38,850 bases of DNA from JACPFV01 sp035526825 (GTDB taxonomy: Bacteria > Pseudomonadota > Gammaproteobacteria > Nevskiales > Nevskiaceae): contig DATLBT010000048.1 of NCBI GenBank assembly GCA_035526825.1, positions 1 to 38,850 of the forward strand. Reading direction: 5' to 3'. The notes below the pieces were generated by a model, which saw nothing but the letters and a program-made list of their open reading frames with translations, ran no database searches and was not told the origin of the DNA. A program made the translations under genes and the position numbers. The stretch's first letter is position 1. Each line of letters opens with the position of its first letter. This document shows positions 7,227 through 15,298 of this stretch, piece by piece.

Positions 7227-7733
7227 CTAGGCGAGTGGAAGAAACGTGATGCGACCTTCACGCACAAGAAGGTCGGCTTCGTCTGCAGGGCTATCAAGGT
7301 TGATCTCGGCCTCAAACTCCGCCAGCCAACGCGGCTTCGGCAACTCGACGATGGCGATTCCCCACCGTGCTGTCACATCGACGATTTTCTTGGCGTAAGC
7401 GGCGACCTCTTTACCTTCAAGCGCGCGGTCTCGATTGTTCGCTGCCGCCATGCAGGCCCGGAGGGGCAGCGAGAATCGTTTGCGGGCCGCGGTCTGGGCG
7501 AATCGCGCAGTGTCGGACAACGTTGGCGCATTGCCCGTGTACTTGGTGCTAACGATCGCGTCGTCTGGCCTAACAGCCTCCGCGCCGCCCAGTACAAGGT
7601 CACACATCACCGCAGCTTCGGTCGTCTGAAACGACGCACGGCCGTACCAAGTGCCTTTCACCTGGTGTTCGGTATAGCGGCCTCCCAAATCCCTGACCAG
7701 CTCTTTGTAGGCGTCCTTCCTGAACCAAGGCAT
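7227..7733 (-). CDS. Unknown protein, upstream partner of the 6348-7202 gene
   Basis: 168 residues from ATG 7733, chosen because GAGGAG lies 8 nt upstream. An in-frame start at 7748 would sit on top of that site. The N-terminus 'MPWFRKDAYKELVRDLGGRY' leads into a mixed alpha/beta body with 'STKYTGNAPTLSDTARFAQTAARKRFSLPLRAC', and the C-terminus is acidic ('INLDSPADEADLLVREGRI'). No signal peptide or membrane helix is present and I do not recognise the family. It and the following gene form a two-gene leftward operon. Confidence 0.6.
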   Translation of the reverse strand: MPWFRKDAYKELVRDLGGRYTEHQVKGTWYGRASFQTTEAAVMCDLVLGGAEAVRPDDAIVSTKYTGNAPTLSDTARFAQTAARKRFSLPLRACMAAANNRDRALEGKEVAAYAKKIVDVTARWGIAIVELPKPRWLAEFEAEINLDSPADEADLLVREGRITFLPLA

Positions 7734-7902
7734 CGGTGCACTCCTCATCCCGCGCGAACCTAAATCTATTGGCTATCCGAACACGGCCCATTGAATGGCA
7801 CGCCTTTTATTTGTGGGCTATCAAGCGCCGGATGCGAGAGAGAAACGCCCCGTTTTCTGCCTCCGCCAGGCGATCATCAGCCTTGTCCGCAACTTCGTTT
7901 GG
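7734..7902. other. Short intergenic stretch
   Basis: 169 bp between the leftward protease gene and the leftward two-gene unit. I see no convincing gene, terminator hairpin or repeat here. It presumably holds the promoter of the 7227-7733 gene. Confidence 0.4.
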
Positions 7903-8982
7903 CTATTGTTGTGGAGAGCCGACGAATTTATTTAGGTCACCGGCGCTGACGGCAAAATTTAGCCCTTCAGAGTTGCGATAGCCGAACGTGTTCATTCCGA
8001 GTACCCGACCATCTTTGATAGCGATCAATGGCCCGCCAGAGCTGCCGGGATTCACGGCCGCGTCTGTCTGAATGTAACTGCGTCCTGCCCCCTTCTCTTG
8101 CCTGATGGCGGAAACAACCCCTTTAGACACGGAGAAGGACAGACCCTGAGGTGCACCCAGCGCCCATACATCTTCCGCGACCACTGCCTCACCGCGAAGT
8201 TTTAGAAAGGGCCCATTGGAGTCTGTTCGTAGTAACGCGATGTCCCCTGCCTTGTCCGTGCGAATCACCGTAGCTCGTACGATTTCGCCTGTTCGGAGGG
8301 TGAGGGAAACGGCTGTCGCCCCCGCTACAACGTGCTCATTGGTTACGAATAACCCGTTGGCCGTGACCCGAAAAGCACTACCGATGGAGTTATTGGTGGA
8401 CACAAGGGCGATGGCGGCGAGGAATGGATCGAGTTCGGAGTTAGCGACGGCAAATGCCGCCTGACCAGGCAGGCCAACCGTCGTGGCTTTCTTGGGAGAT
8501 AGCGCGCTCAACTGCTGCGATGATTTTTCGAGTGCCGCTGCAGACAGATTGAACGTGATTTGCCGCTCGAGATTCCGGAACCACACGATCGCGTGTTTGT
8601 GAATCGTTGGCCCCCTCCCTTTACTTTTCCCCGGCACCGCGTCGCCCGCTTCCTCCTGCTTAAGGTTTTCACTACCCAATATCGAAAGTTTCACGCCGCT
8701 GGCCGCGTACATGATCCCGACCCGGAGGTAACGGGTTTGGTGTCTATATCCAGCTCTAATCAAATGCGGTTCATTCGATTCCAGAACCCATGAACCTTGA
8801 GTGACTCTCGCCTTCGGGCTAGCTGCTGGATCGGAGAGGGCCATGGCAATCGCGCCGAGAATATCGTCATCACTCAGCCCAGTAGGAACCGAGATGGCAG
8901 TCGTCGGCGGCAATTGCCTTACCGCGCACCCGGACAAAACGGCAAGAAGGGCAGCAACAACAAGGTATCCAGCGCAGCGCAT
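7903..8982 (-). CDS. Trypsin-like (DegP-type) serine protease lipoprotein
   Basis: Starts at ATG 8982 behind GGGAG, giving 359 residues. The signal sequence 'YLVVAALLAVLSGC' ends in a lipobox with Cys19, so the protein is probably anchored in an envelope membrane. Residues ~30-160 are a separate N-terminal domain without known motif. Residues ~185-355 are a trypsin-fold protease with H217 ('VTNEHVVAG'), D247 ('KAGDIALLR') and S315 ('NPGSSGGPL'). No PDZ domain follows, unlike DegP/DegS. It would cut substrates in the periplasm. It is divergent from the beta-propeller lipoprotein at 9518, across a 535-bp spacer, which suggests related roles in the envelope. Confidence 0.88.
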   Translation of the reverse strand: MRCAGYLVVAALLAVLSGCAVRQLPPTTAISVPTGLSDDDILGAIAMALSDPAASPKARVTQGSWVLESNEPHLIRAGYRHQTRYLRVGIMYAASGVKLSILGSENLKQEEAGDAVPGKSKGRGPTIHKHAIVWFRNLERQITFNLSAAALEKSSQQLSALSPKKATTVGLPGQAAFAVANSELDPFLAAIALVSTNNSIGSAFRVTANGLFVTNEHVVAGATAVSLTLRTGEIVRATVIRTDKAGDIALLRTDSNGPFLKLRGEAVVAEDVWALGAPQGLSFSVSKGVVSAIRQEKGAGRSYIQTDAAVNPGSSGGPLIAIKDGRVLGMNTFGYRNSEGLNFAVSAGDLNKFVGSPQQ

Positions 8983-9517
8983 AGGTTTTCTCCCAACACG
9001 AGGATACCCGTTCGGGCGCGCCAAGGCCGGGAACTCGCGGACGCCCTGGAGACCTTGTTCAAGGCCGTGTCCCGACGTAAGCAGAATCAATCTGGTTAAC
9101 AGCGGGGCGGCGGGCGCTGACTTCACGTCCAGCGCCGAGGGATCAACCTTCGCCAACTGCCGAAGTTGCCTATAAGCCGAGTCCCTCCTTCACGGGCGAA
9201 GGCCTACGCCCCCTCAAGAGCAATCTCTAACGGCAATCTTAGGAGTTCCGTAAGGATCACCTGCGGCAGCGAGGCTAAATTGAGTGGTCGGCGGCCGCGA
9301 CCGTGCCTCCCTCGGCTGCGTCCCCGCGCTTGGCCGGTGCCCCCTCCCACCGGCCGGCCGTCTTTAAAGCGCCTGCGTCGAAGAGATATAGAGAAGCCTG
9401 ACGGTTATGCTTCAACCGTCTCCAAGGCGTCGGCGCTGCGTGGGTAGGCGAGCAGAAGTGAGCGTACAGTGCCGTCCGGGTGAGGACGACGGGTAGTCGC
9501 ACCCTCTTGGGGGAAAT
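8983..9517. promoter_or_regulatory. Divergent intergenic region (535 bp) without a supported gene
   Basis: This spacer separates two oppositely oriented lipoprotein genes and must contain both promoters. Open frames here are short and cross the protease signal peptide or lack coding features. No repeat or strong hairpin stands out. I cannot place -35/-10 boxes with confidence. Confidence 0.45.
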
Positions 9518-11179
9518 ATGCGAGCAAATCCTTGCCTAGCGGCGGTCTTGTCAGCGGCGGCGCTTCTATGTTCGTGCGGAGGGGGTGGGGGCGACGATCC
9601 CGCCCCATCAGTACCAGTCGCTAGTTTTAACGTGTCCATTGACCCTCCAGCGGGCGTCGTAAACGCCGGCCAGCCGGCAAACGCGCTGCTGACACTAACG
9701 CCGGTTAACGGTTTCACCGGCGCGGTCCTACTCTCGTTGGTAAACCCTCCTGCTGGAGTGGGTGTTACGCCGAACTCCCTTAACGTCACTGGCACGAGTG
9801 CGTTAAACACGGCTATTACATTCACGACTGCCTATACCAGTCCGTTGGGCACCCACGTTTTTCAGCTACGTGCCGTCAGCGGAAACATAAACGTCAGCGT
9901 GACCTTCACGCTTACCATTAATGCGCGATCCGGCAGTCTCGACGTCCAGTTCTCCGGCGACGGCATCGCATCTCACCACAACGCTGCAGGCGGCAACGGC
10001 CACGATTTAGGCGAGGCCATAACCGTTGATAGTGATGGAAAGATACTGGTCACAGGATCGAGTGTGGATGCTGCCCCCGCGTTTCGAATGACTGTCTGGC
10101 GCTATAACGCCAATGGCACGCTCGATACAACGTTTGCGCAAAACGGTGTATTGATCGGATCAAGCGGTTACGGTAACGGTAACTCCATCAAGCTGGATGC
10201 GAGCGGGAAAATTGTCGTAGCAGGTAACACGGTTGATACAGACAATTTCTCGGTGATGGGCGTATGGCGATTCAACGCTGACGGCTCACCTGACGCGACG
10301 TTCGGGACTAACGGGCGCTTCACGTACACCGCTGGCGGCAACGCAAATGTTGAAGCGATAGCGTTTGACTCTTCAGGGCGTATCCTAGTTACCGGAGTGC
10401 TATCTCCCCCTGGGGAAGATGCCGATATGGCCATCTTGCGGCTGTTGGCCGACGGCACTCTCGATCCAGGTTTTGATGTCGATGGTGTTGCTGTGAACGG
10501 CGGTGCCGGCCTCGAGTATGCCCAGGAACTGGTTATCGATTCGGTCGGCCGTATTGTTGTTGCTGGGGCCACCGAAACTACGCCTGGCGGCAGCACCGAC
10601 CTGATTGTGTGGCGCTATAACGACGACGGCAGTTTAGACAGCAGCTTCGACTTTGATGGAATGGTCACGCACAACAACGCTGCGGGCGGAGACAGTTACG
10701 ACCTCGGAGATGCCGTCACGATAGACGCTGACGGAAAAATCTTGGTCACCGGGTACAGCTACGGCATCGGAAGCGGTAACGGCGAGTTGGCAGTCTGGCG
10801 GTTCAACGCGGATGGAACACTCGACGACACGTTCAATAGTGACGGCATCGCAGTACACGCCGATGCAGCCGGCTCCGCGGGTAAATTCGATATGGGTAGA
10901 TCTGTTGTTGTTGACGGCAGCGGCAGGATCGTCGTCACCGGTTCTAGTCACAATGCATCGAATGCTGACATGGCCGTGTGGCGCTTCAACCCTGATGGCT
11001 CACTCGATACGAATTTCGATTCGGACGGCGTCGTGATCCATCGCAATGCGGCGGGCGGTGCTTCAGAGGATCTGGGTAGGGAAGTGGCCCTCGACGCCGC
11101 AGGCAAGGTGTTAGTGGTGGGAAATAGCATCAATTCCTCAGGCAACTACGACATGACAATTTGGCGCTTTAACCCCTGA
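9518..11179 (+). CDS. Delta-60 repeat seven-bladed beta-propeller lipoprotein
   Basis: 553 residues from ATG 9518 behind GGGGGAA. The signal peptide ends LLCSC followed by a Gly-rich tether (GGGGGDDPAPS), typical of a surface or periplasmic lipoprotein. Residues ~35-135 look like an Ig-type beta sandwich. From ~138 to the end, seven copies of a ~55-60-residue unit follow the delta-60 (TIGR02608) pattern: DxxGKIxVxG ... WRxNxDGxLDxxFxxxG. The last copy stops at 'IWRFNP', and the first is preceded by an orphan 'GSLDVQFSGDG', so the ring closes with a strand from the N-terminus. A binding or adhesion role is likely but unproven. An enzyme site is not seen. Confidence 0.88.
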   Translation: MRANPCLAAVLSAAALLCSCGGGGGDDPAPSVPVASFNVSIDPPAGVVNAGQPANALLTLTPVNGFTGAVLLSLVNPPAGVGVTPNSLNVTGTSALNTAITFTTAYTSPLGTHVFQLRAVSGNINVSVTFTLTINARSGSLDVQFSGDGIASHHNAAGGNGHDLGEAITVDSDGKILVTGSSVDAAPAFRMTVWRYNANGTLDTTFAQNGVLIGSSGYGNGNSIKLDASGKIVVAGNTVDTDNFSVMGVWRFNADGSPDATFGTNGRFTYTAGGNANVEAIAFDSSGRILVTGVLSPPGEDADMAILRLLADGTLDPGFDVDGVAVNGGAGLEYAQELVIDSVGRIVVAGATETTPGGSTDLIVWRYNDDGSLDSSFDFDGMVTHNNAAGGDSYDLGDAVTIDADGKILVTGYSYGIGSGNGELAVWRFNADGTLDDTFNSDGIAVHADAAGSAGKFDMGRSVVVDGSGRIVVTGSSHNASNADMAVWRFNPDGSLDTNFDSDGVVIHRNAAGGASEDLGREVALDAAGKVLVVGNSINSSGNYDMTIWRFNP

Positions 11180-11254
11180 TATTGGGTAGAGCCGCCAGTG
11201 GTACATGCGGATCTTCTGCAAAGACCGCAACGAGCAGAGCGAGGGGTAAACGGG

Positions 11255-11806
11255 ATGAATATTTTCGAGGGGGCTCGTCGCATATCCACCGTGTTGCAAG
11301 CTCTCTGGGCGGGCGGCTGCATCGTCGGGTGGTACTTCGACGACCCATATGTCCGGGCCAACTACTTTGTCAGCAACCCCGACGCCGTCGCCTTCTACTC
11401 GGCCACGCTCGAGTGCGAGATCGGCAGGGACGCAATCGAGTACGTCACGACGAAGGTCGACGGAAAGACCATCAATGTGACCCTGTGCTTCCTCGCGCAA
11501 AAATTCAGCGATGGTCGACTGCTGGTGCCCTTCAAGGGTGAAGGCGAAAAGGTTTGGGGTAACGATCGATATTCCGCCGACGTCTCCACCTACGCGAAAG
11601 CCGCCGCAGCCAAGTTCCAGGTCCACGCTCAGGACCACGACACGCTGAAAGAGCTTTACAAAAAAGAGGCGAAGGAAGAACGCAAGGAATACGGTATGGC
11701 GCTTTTCATAGGCGTCGGCGTGATTTGGATTGTCACCGCAGGGATGGGATGGATAATCCGAGGTTTTATGGGCATCCCGACCGGACAGGATAGGACAAGT
11801 CAGTAG
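11255..11806 (+). CDS. Uncharacterised membrane protein with two terminal helices
   Basis: 183 residues from ATG 11255, preceded by GAGGGG. An N-terminal hydrophobic helix (residues ~10-27, 'STVLQALWAGGCIVGWYF') and a C-terminal one ('MALFIGVGVIWIVTAGMGWI') flank a soluble domain with 'VTLCFLAQKFSDGRLLVPF' and 'WGNDRYSADVSTYAKAAAAKF'. The protein ends 'RGFMGIPTGQD'. I recall similar unnamed proteins in Xanthomonas/Stenotrophomonas with the same ending, but no function is known to me. The loop is probably periplasmic. The next gene starts 22 bp downstream. Confidence 0.75.
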   Translation: MNIFEGARRISTVLQALWAGGCIVGWYFDDPYVRANYFVSNPDAVAFYSATLECEIGRDAIEYVTTKVDGKTINVTLCFLAQKFSDGRLLVPFKGEGEKVWGNDRYSADVSTYAKAAAAKFQVHAQDHDTLKELYKKEAKEERKEYGMALFIGVGVIWIVTAGMGWIIRGFMGIPTGQDRTSQ

Positions 11807-11828
11807 GCGTGAATCAGCAGAGCTGAGC

Positions 11829-12716
11829 ATGAACAACGTTCCTAAGCTCGACGTTAAAGACGTCCTGAAGATGTTGAAGGGCGCGCCCCATCGAGCGCGT
11901 CGGCAGATTCTGGCGCGGGTTGTGAAGCCGCGTTATCCACGCCACCTCTACAAATACCGGTCTGTCACGACTGACCCCGCCGCGAAGTTCGACGCGTTGC
12001 GGATGTATCTGGTTGAGTCGCGATTGCGCCTAAGTTCGCGACGCGACTTCAATGACCCGTTCGACGTAGTGGCCCAGGTCTCGGCCGAGGCCGAGCCCGA
12101 CCAGATGAAGGCGCACTTTCGAAAGATGTTGCTCGCGAACGACCCTAAGCAGAGCGAGAAAGAGCGTGAGGCGCGAGTTGCCCACATGATGGGGTTGCCG
12201 CTCGAGAGTTGGAAAAAGACCGCCGAGGAATCGTTCAACGGGCAAGCGGACAAGGTAGGCATCTTTTCGCTCAGCATTAAGCCAAGGGACATCCTCATGT
12301 GGAGTCACTATGGCGACAATCACACGGGCGTCTGCGTGCAGTTCGAGGTCGCCGGGGACCCCCTTACGTTCCTTTACGCATTGCCCGTGCGTTACAAGGA
12401 GCAATTTCCAAAGCTGAATTGGATGGGGCCCAACGTCGCGGACCAACTTACTGACGCTCTGCTGCAAAAGCACCCCGGCTGGATTTACGAGGCCGAGCGA
12501 CGGATCGTGCTTCCCAACGCGGCGCATGCGTTCATCAGTTTTCAGCCCGCCGCGCTCACACGCATTGTGCTGGGGGCTCGGATAGACGATGCGCGGAGAG
12601 CCGCGCTCGATGCCTTGCTCAAGGAACGGGCCACCCACGGCTTCCCGCCAGTGGAATTGATGCAGGCCCGCCTAGGGCCTGACCGTTACCGGCTGACGCT
12701 GCACAAGGTCGCCTAG
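11829..12716 (+). CDS. DUF2971 family protein
   Basis: 295 residues. It carries the hallmarks of DUF2971: 'LYKYRSV' near residue 40, 'LRLSSRRDFNDPFDV' near 65-80, 'VGIFSLSIKPRDILMWSHYGDNHTGVCVQFEV' near 143-175, and a late 'IYEAERRIV'. It is cytosolic, with no signal peptide. The biochemical function of the family is not established. Members are frequent on mobile islands, sometimes near abortive-infection genes. It lies 22 bp after the membrane protein gene in the same direction, so both may share a transcript. An IS3 remnant follows 129 bp downstream. Confidence 0.85.
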   Translation: MNNVPKLDVKDVLKMLKGAPHRARRQILARVVKPRYPRHLYKYRSVTTDPAAKFDALRMYLVESRLRLSSRRDFNDPFDVVAQVSAEAEPDQMKAHFRKMLLANDPKQSEKEREARVAHMMGLPLESWKKTAEESFNGQADKVGIFSLSIKPRDILMWSHYGDNHTGVCVQFEVAGDPLTFLYALPVRYKEQFPKLNWMGPNVADQLTDALLQKHPGWIYEAERRIVLPNAAHAFISFQPAALTRIVLGARIDDARRAALDALLKERATHGFPPVELMQARLGPDRYRLTLHKVA

Positions 12717-12881
12717 GCGCTGTGCCAGCGAGGGTTAGGCGGCGCGCAGCCACGCCTCGAGGTCTATGCGCGCCCGGGGGTGACGCTGAACCGCGTTATA
12801 TCGCTAACAAACCCCGGTAGGGCGCCAGGCGGTTCCTTCGGTTTGGTGGACACCCTGAACTAACCGTTCAGGAGTGTTCAC

Positions 12882-13238
12882 ATGCCAAGACCAGGTCCTA
12901 GGACCACGTACCGTTACAGCGACCGATTCAAAGCCACTGCTGTTCGCCTCAGCCAAATCCGAGGCGTGTCAGTGAACGACGTGGCGACGTCACTTGCCAT
13001 TCATCCCTTCATGTTGTCTCGTTGGCGTAAGCACGCGACGGAGGGGCTGATCGTGACCAAGGGCATTGAGGTCGAGAAGGACGTTGCCGCCGAGCTCAAG
13101 GAGCTGCGACGGGTGAAGAAGGACTACGAGCGCCTCAAGCTCGAACATCACCTTTTAAAAAAAGCCATCGCGTTCACTTCGGCTCGAAAGACGACATCTT
13201 CGCGTTCATCGAGCACTGCCAAGGCCAGGCGCCGATGA
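12882..13238 (+). CDS. IS3-family transposase OrfA
   Basis: 118 residues. The N-terminal half is a helix-turn-helix of the HTH_Tnp_1 type ('YSDRFKATAVRLSQIRGVSV', 'LSRWRKHATEG'). The second half is a Leu/Lys-rich zipper ('LKELRRVKKDYERLKLEHHLLKKA') used for multimerisation. It binds the element's ends and works with OrfB. The orfB frame is entered from it by a -1 slip at the A-rich stretch 13157-13164. This frame is intact, but its partner is broken. Confidence 0.88.
   Translation: MPRPGPRTTYRYSDRFKATAVRLSQIRGVSVNDVATSLAIHPFMLSRWRKHATEGLIVTKGIEVEKDVAAELKELRRVKKDYERLKLEHHLLKKAIAFTSARKTTSSRSSSTAKARRR
13157..13164 (+). other. Probable -1 ribosomal frameshift site (A7G)
   Basis: Seven A residues followed by G sit where the orfA frame must pass to the orfB frame, which lies at -1 relative to it. 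This is the usual slippery signal producing the OrfAB transposase in IS3-family elements. The downstream mutation in orfB makes the fused product nonfunctional here. Confidence 0.7.
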
Positions 13239-13986
13239 GGACCTTGTGTCGCCTTTACGGCGTCAGCGCGTCTGGCTACTACGCCTGGCGGCAGCGCCCG
13301 GCGAGCGAGCGCGCCGCTGGGGACGTAGTTCTGCTGGAGAAGATTCGCAAGGCACATCACGACAGTCGGCAGACCTCGGGAGCCCTCGGGTTCATGCGGC
13401 GCTGGTGCAGACCGGAACATCGGTGGGGCGCCGTCGCGTCGAGCGGGTGATGCGCGAGCACGGCGTCAGGGCCTGCTCAGCCAGTCTGTATCGCCGGCTC
13501 CCCGGACTGCGCGAGTTCTTCGACAGCGTCGAGAGCCGCCTTCACCAAGCGGAGGTCGCGCGGCCTGATCAGGTCTGGGTGGGAGATATCACCTATCTGA
13601 AAGTCGGCGAGCAATGGCGCTATCTCGCAACCGTGATGGATCGCTATTCGCGGCGGCTGTTGGGCTGGTCACTCGGGCCCGAGAAGTCGAGCGCGCTGAC
13701 AGCCAGGGCGCTGAAGAATGCGCTGGCGCTCCGCGCACCGTCGGGCCTGATGTTCCATAGTGATCGCGGCGTGGAGTTCTTGTCGGGCCGTTTCAAGCAG
13801 CTGCTCGAGCGTGCCCGCCTGAGTCAGTCCGTGAACCGCCCGCGTCGTATGAACGACAACGCCCACATGGAGGCGTGGAACAAGTCCATGAAGTCGGAGC
13901 TCTACCACCGGCAGCGGTTCGACAGTGACTCCGAGCTGCGCCGGCAGATCCGTGACTACATCGCCTTCTACAACGAGACGAGATTG
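13163..13986 (+). pseudogene. IS3-family transposase OrfB, frameshifted and truncated
   Basis: The frame runs from 'FGSKDDIFAFIEHCQ' through 'MRTLCRLYGVSASGYYAW' to 'SRQT', then a one-base deletion near 13376 (ACCTCGGG where ACCTACGGG is expected) moves coding to the next frame, which resumes 'GSPRVHAALVQTG'. The rve/DDE domain follows with D in 'VWVGDITYL', D in 'FHSDRGVEF' and E in 'NAHMEAWNKS'. Coding similarity stops after 'IAFYNETRL', so the last ~20 family residues are missing. The rest of that frame to 14076 is not transposase. Confidence 0.85.
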
Positions 13987-14148
13987 CTGTTGGCCTCTAT
14001 AGACGCTGTGGATGTGGTCTCTGCGGTTGTATACAGCTCCTGGCTCAAACACCTCTTACTCCCTCGCGCACGCTGATCGACTATCTTGCCAACGAATGCT
14101 TGCGATCGGCCAGCAACAGATAGGGTCCCGGGTGCGGGGGGAGGCAAC

Positions 14149-14622
14149 GTGTTTAGCCGTTTAAGTTTGTCGGCCTTGCTACTGGCATTTGCTGTCAGCG
14201 CTTCAGCGGATGACCTGCAGGGGCAGGCATCCATCATTGATGGCGATACGCTCGAGATCCATGGCGAGCGCATCCGGCTCCATGGACTGGACGCACCCGA
14301 AAGCTCACAAGCCTGCGACTTGGCTGCCAAGAGTTGGCCCTGTGGGCGGCGTGCAGCTCTCGCCCTCGCGGATCTGATTGGCGACGACGTCGTGAGGTGC
14401 GCCGCCAGGGGCAAGGACCGCTACGGTAGGACAATTGCAGCGTGCAGCGTGCGAGGCCAAGACATCAACGCTTGGCTCGTTCGCGAAGGCTGGGCAGTTG
14501 CCTACGTGAAGTACTCGAGCGATTACGTGGATGCAGAGGCTGCTGCTCGAGCTGCCGGTAGAAATCTCTGGTCGGGACCATTTGTGATGCCAGAAGAGCA
14601 CCGACGCAAGCGGCAGCGTTAG
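14149..14622 (+). CDS. Secreted thermonuclease-family (SNase-like) nuclease
   Basis: A GTG start at 14149 behind GGGGGAGG gives 157 residues. A longer frame from 14086 would bury the signal peptide. Residues 1-20 are a signal peptide (cleavage near ASA-DD). The SNase fold follows with 'ASIIDGDTLEI', the catalytic set R43/D48/E51 in 'RLHGLDAPE', and R94 in 'DRYGR', matching Arg35, Asp40, Glu43 and Arg87 of staphylococcal nuclease. Two extra Cys pairs may form disulphides. It should be a Ca2+-dependent nuclease of DNA and RNA in the periplasm or medium. On the island it could degrade incoming DNA or serve nutrition. The spacer 13987-14148 before it holds no other gene. Confidence 0.88.
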   Translation: MFSRLSLSALLLAFAVSASADDLQGQASIIDGDTLEIHGERIRLHGLDAPESSQACDLAAKSWPCGRRAALALADLIGDDVVRCAARGKDRYGRTIAACSVRGQDINAWLVREGWAVAYVKYSSDYVDAEAAARAAGRNLWSGPFVMPEEHRRKRQR

Positions 14623-14717
14623 CGCCCCCCAGGCACTTGGAATTTCGAGATTTGCATCGCTCTCGGCGATGAGTATCATCGTGGCTCCCCATCGAACAAC
14701 AAGAATAAGGGGCTGTC

Positions 14718-14924
14718 ATGAGCAATCGCTTCAGCGTTGCCGTCTATCCTAAAGAGAAACTCGTCCGCGTCTCTGGGCTCGACCACTGGGCTGTTGACCT
14801 GAATGAGTTTGAGCTGGACCGGCTGATCCCTGCCTTGATCGAAGCCCGCCGCCAGCTGCGACCGCTTGGGGGTGGACTGTTTGGGCGGCGAGCGAAGGAT
14901 GTCCGAGTCGGGCGGGGTGACTGA
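14718..14924 (+). CDS. Small hypothetical protein
   Basis: 68 residues from ATG 14718 with AAGGGG at good spacing. The sequence begins MSNRFSVAVYPKEKLVRVSG and has a compact strand-strand-helix look ('DLNEFELDRLIPALIEARRQL'), ending in a basic tail. No signal peptide or known motif is present. It lies between the nuclease gene and the convergent XRE regulator, 28 bp from the latter's end. Confidence 0.6.
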   Translation: MSNRFSVAVYPKEKLVRVSGLDHWAVDLNEFELDRLIPALIEARRQLRPLGGGLFGRRAKDVRVGRGD

Positions 14925-14952
14925 CGCCGTCCGGAAAAGCCGTCGCGCAGCC

Positions 14953-15216
14953 CTATCCCGATTTCTTGGTTTTCGGTCGTGTCAGAGCTTCTCGGGTTCG
15001 CCTGATTAGCTCGCCGGGCGCCAACTCCAGCGCTTCCTCGAAGGCGACTACGAACCCCACGGATGGCTGCCGGTGGCCGTTCTCGATACCCGAGACGTAG
15101 TGCGGCACGCAGTTCGCCCTCTCGGCGAGTTCTTCCTGGGTCATCCCGCAGTGCAAGCGAGCCTCCCGCAGCACCACGCCAAAGGCAACTCCCACTCGCT
15201 TTCGCAGTACGGCCAT
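14953..15216 (-). CDS. XRE-family helix-turn-helix regulator
   Basis: 87 residues. The Cro/CI-type DNA-binding domain is clear: 'LREARLHCGMTQEELAERAN' then 'YVSGIENGHRQPSVGFVVAFEEALEL', with the usual Q, I, S and N/G positions. The C-terminal tail is basic. It is transcribed away from the DSPEF-tail gene cluster that begins within ~80 bp, so it is the likely repressor of that cluster and of itself. An internal GTG could give a slightly shorter form. No strong Shine-Dalgarno sequence helps the choice. Confidence 0.85.
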   Translation of the reverse strand: MAVLRKRVGVAFGVVLREARLHCGMTQEELAERANCVPHYVSGIENGHRQPSVGFVVAFEEALELAPGELIRRTREALTRPKTKKSG

Positions 15217-15298
15217 GGCGCCAGCATCGAATCCGTCTCAGTTGTGCTCCATGCACGATCGTGTAAGTGTCTGCGGTCGGCAGGGCACTGGAGGTCGG

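Larger units (their letters stand above)
12845..13986 (+). mobile_element. Decayed IS3-family insertion sequence
   Basis: The left end is recognisable near 12845 (TGGTGGACACCCTGAACTA, a terminal-repeat-like sequence with TGGACACC). OrfA, a slippery A7G stretch and orfB follow in the standard IS3 order. OrfB has lost one base near 13376, and after the 'FYNETRL' codons near 13986 the sequence becomes unrelated. No reversed GGTGTCCA right terminus appears in the next few hundred bases. The element is therefore truncated and immobile on its own. Confidence 0.8.

Noticed and set aside
12717..12844. Possible small gene between DUF2971 and the IS remnant
   Set aside because: Only short frames without start signals; nothing coding-like seen.
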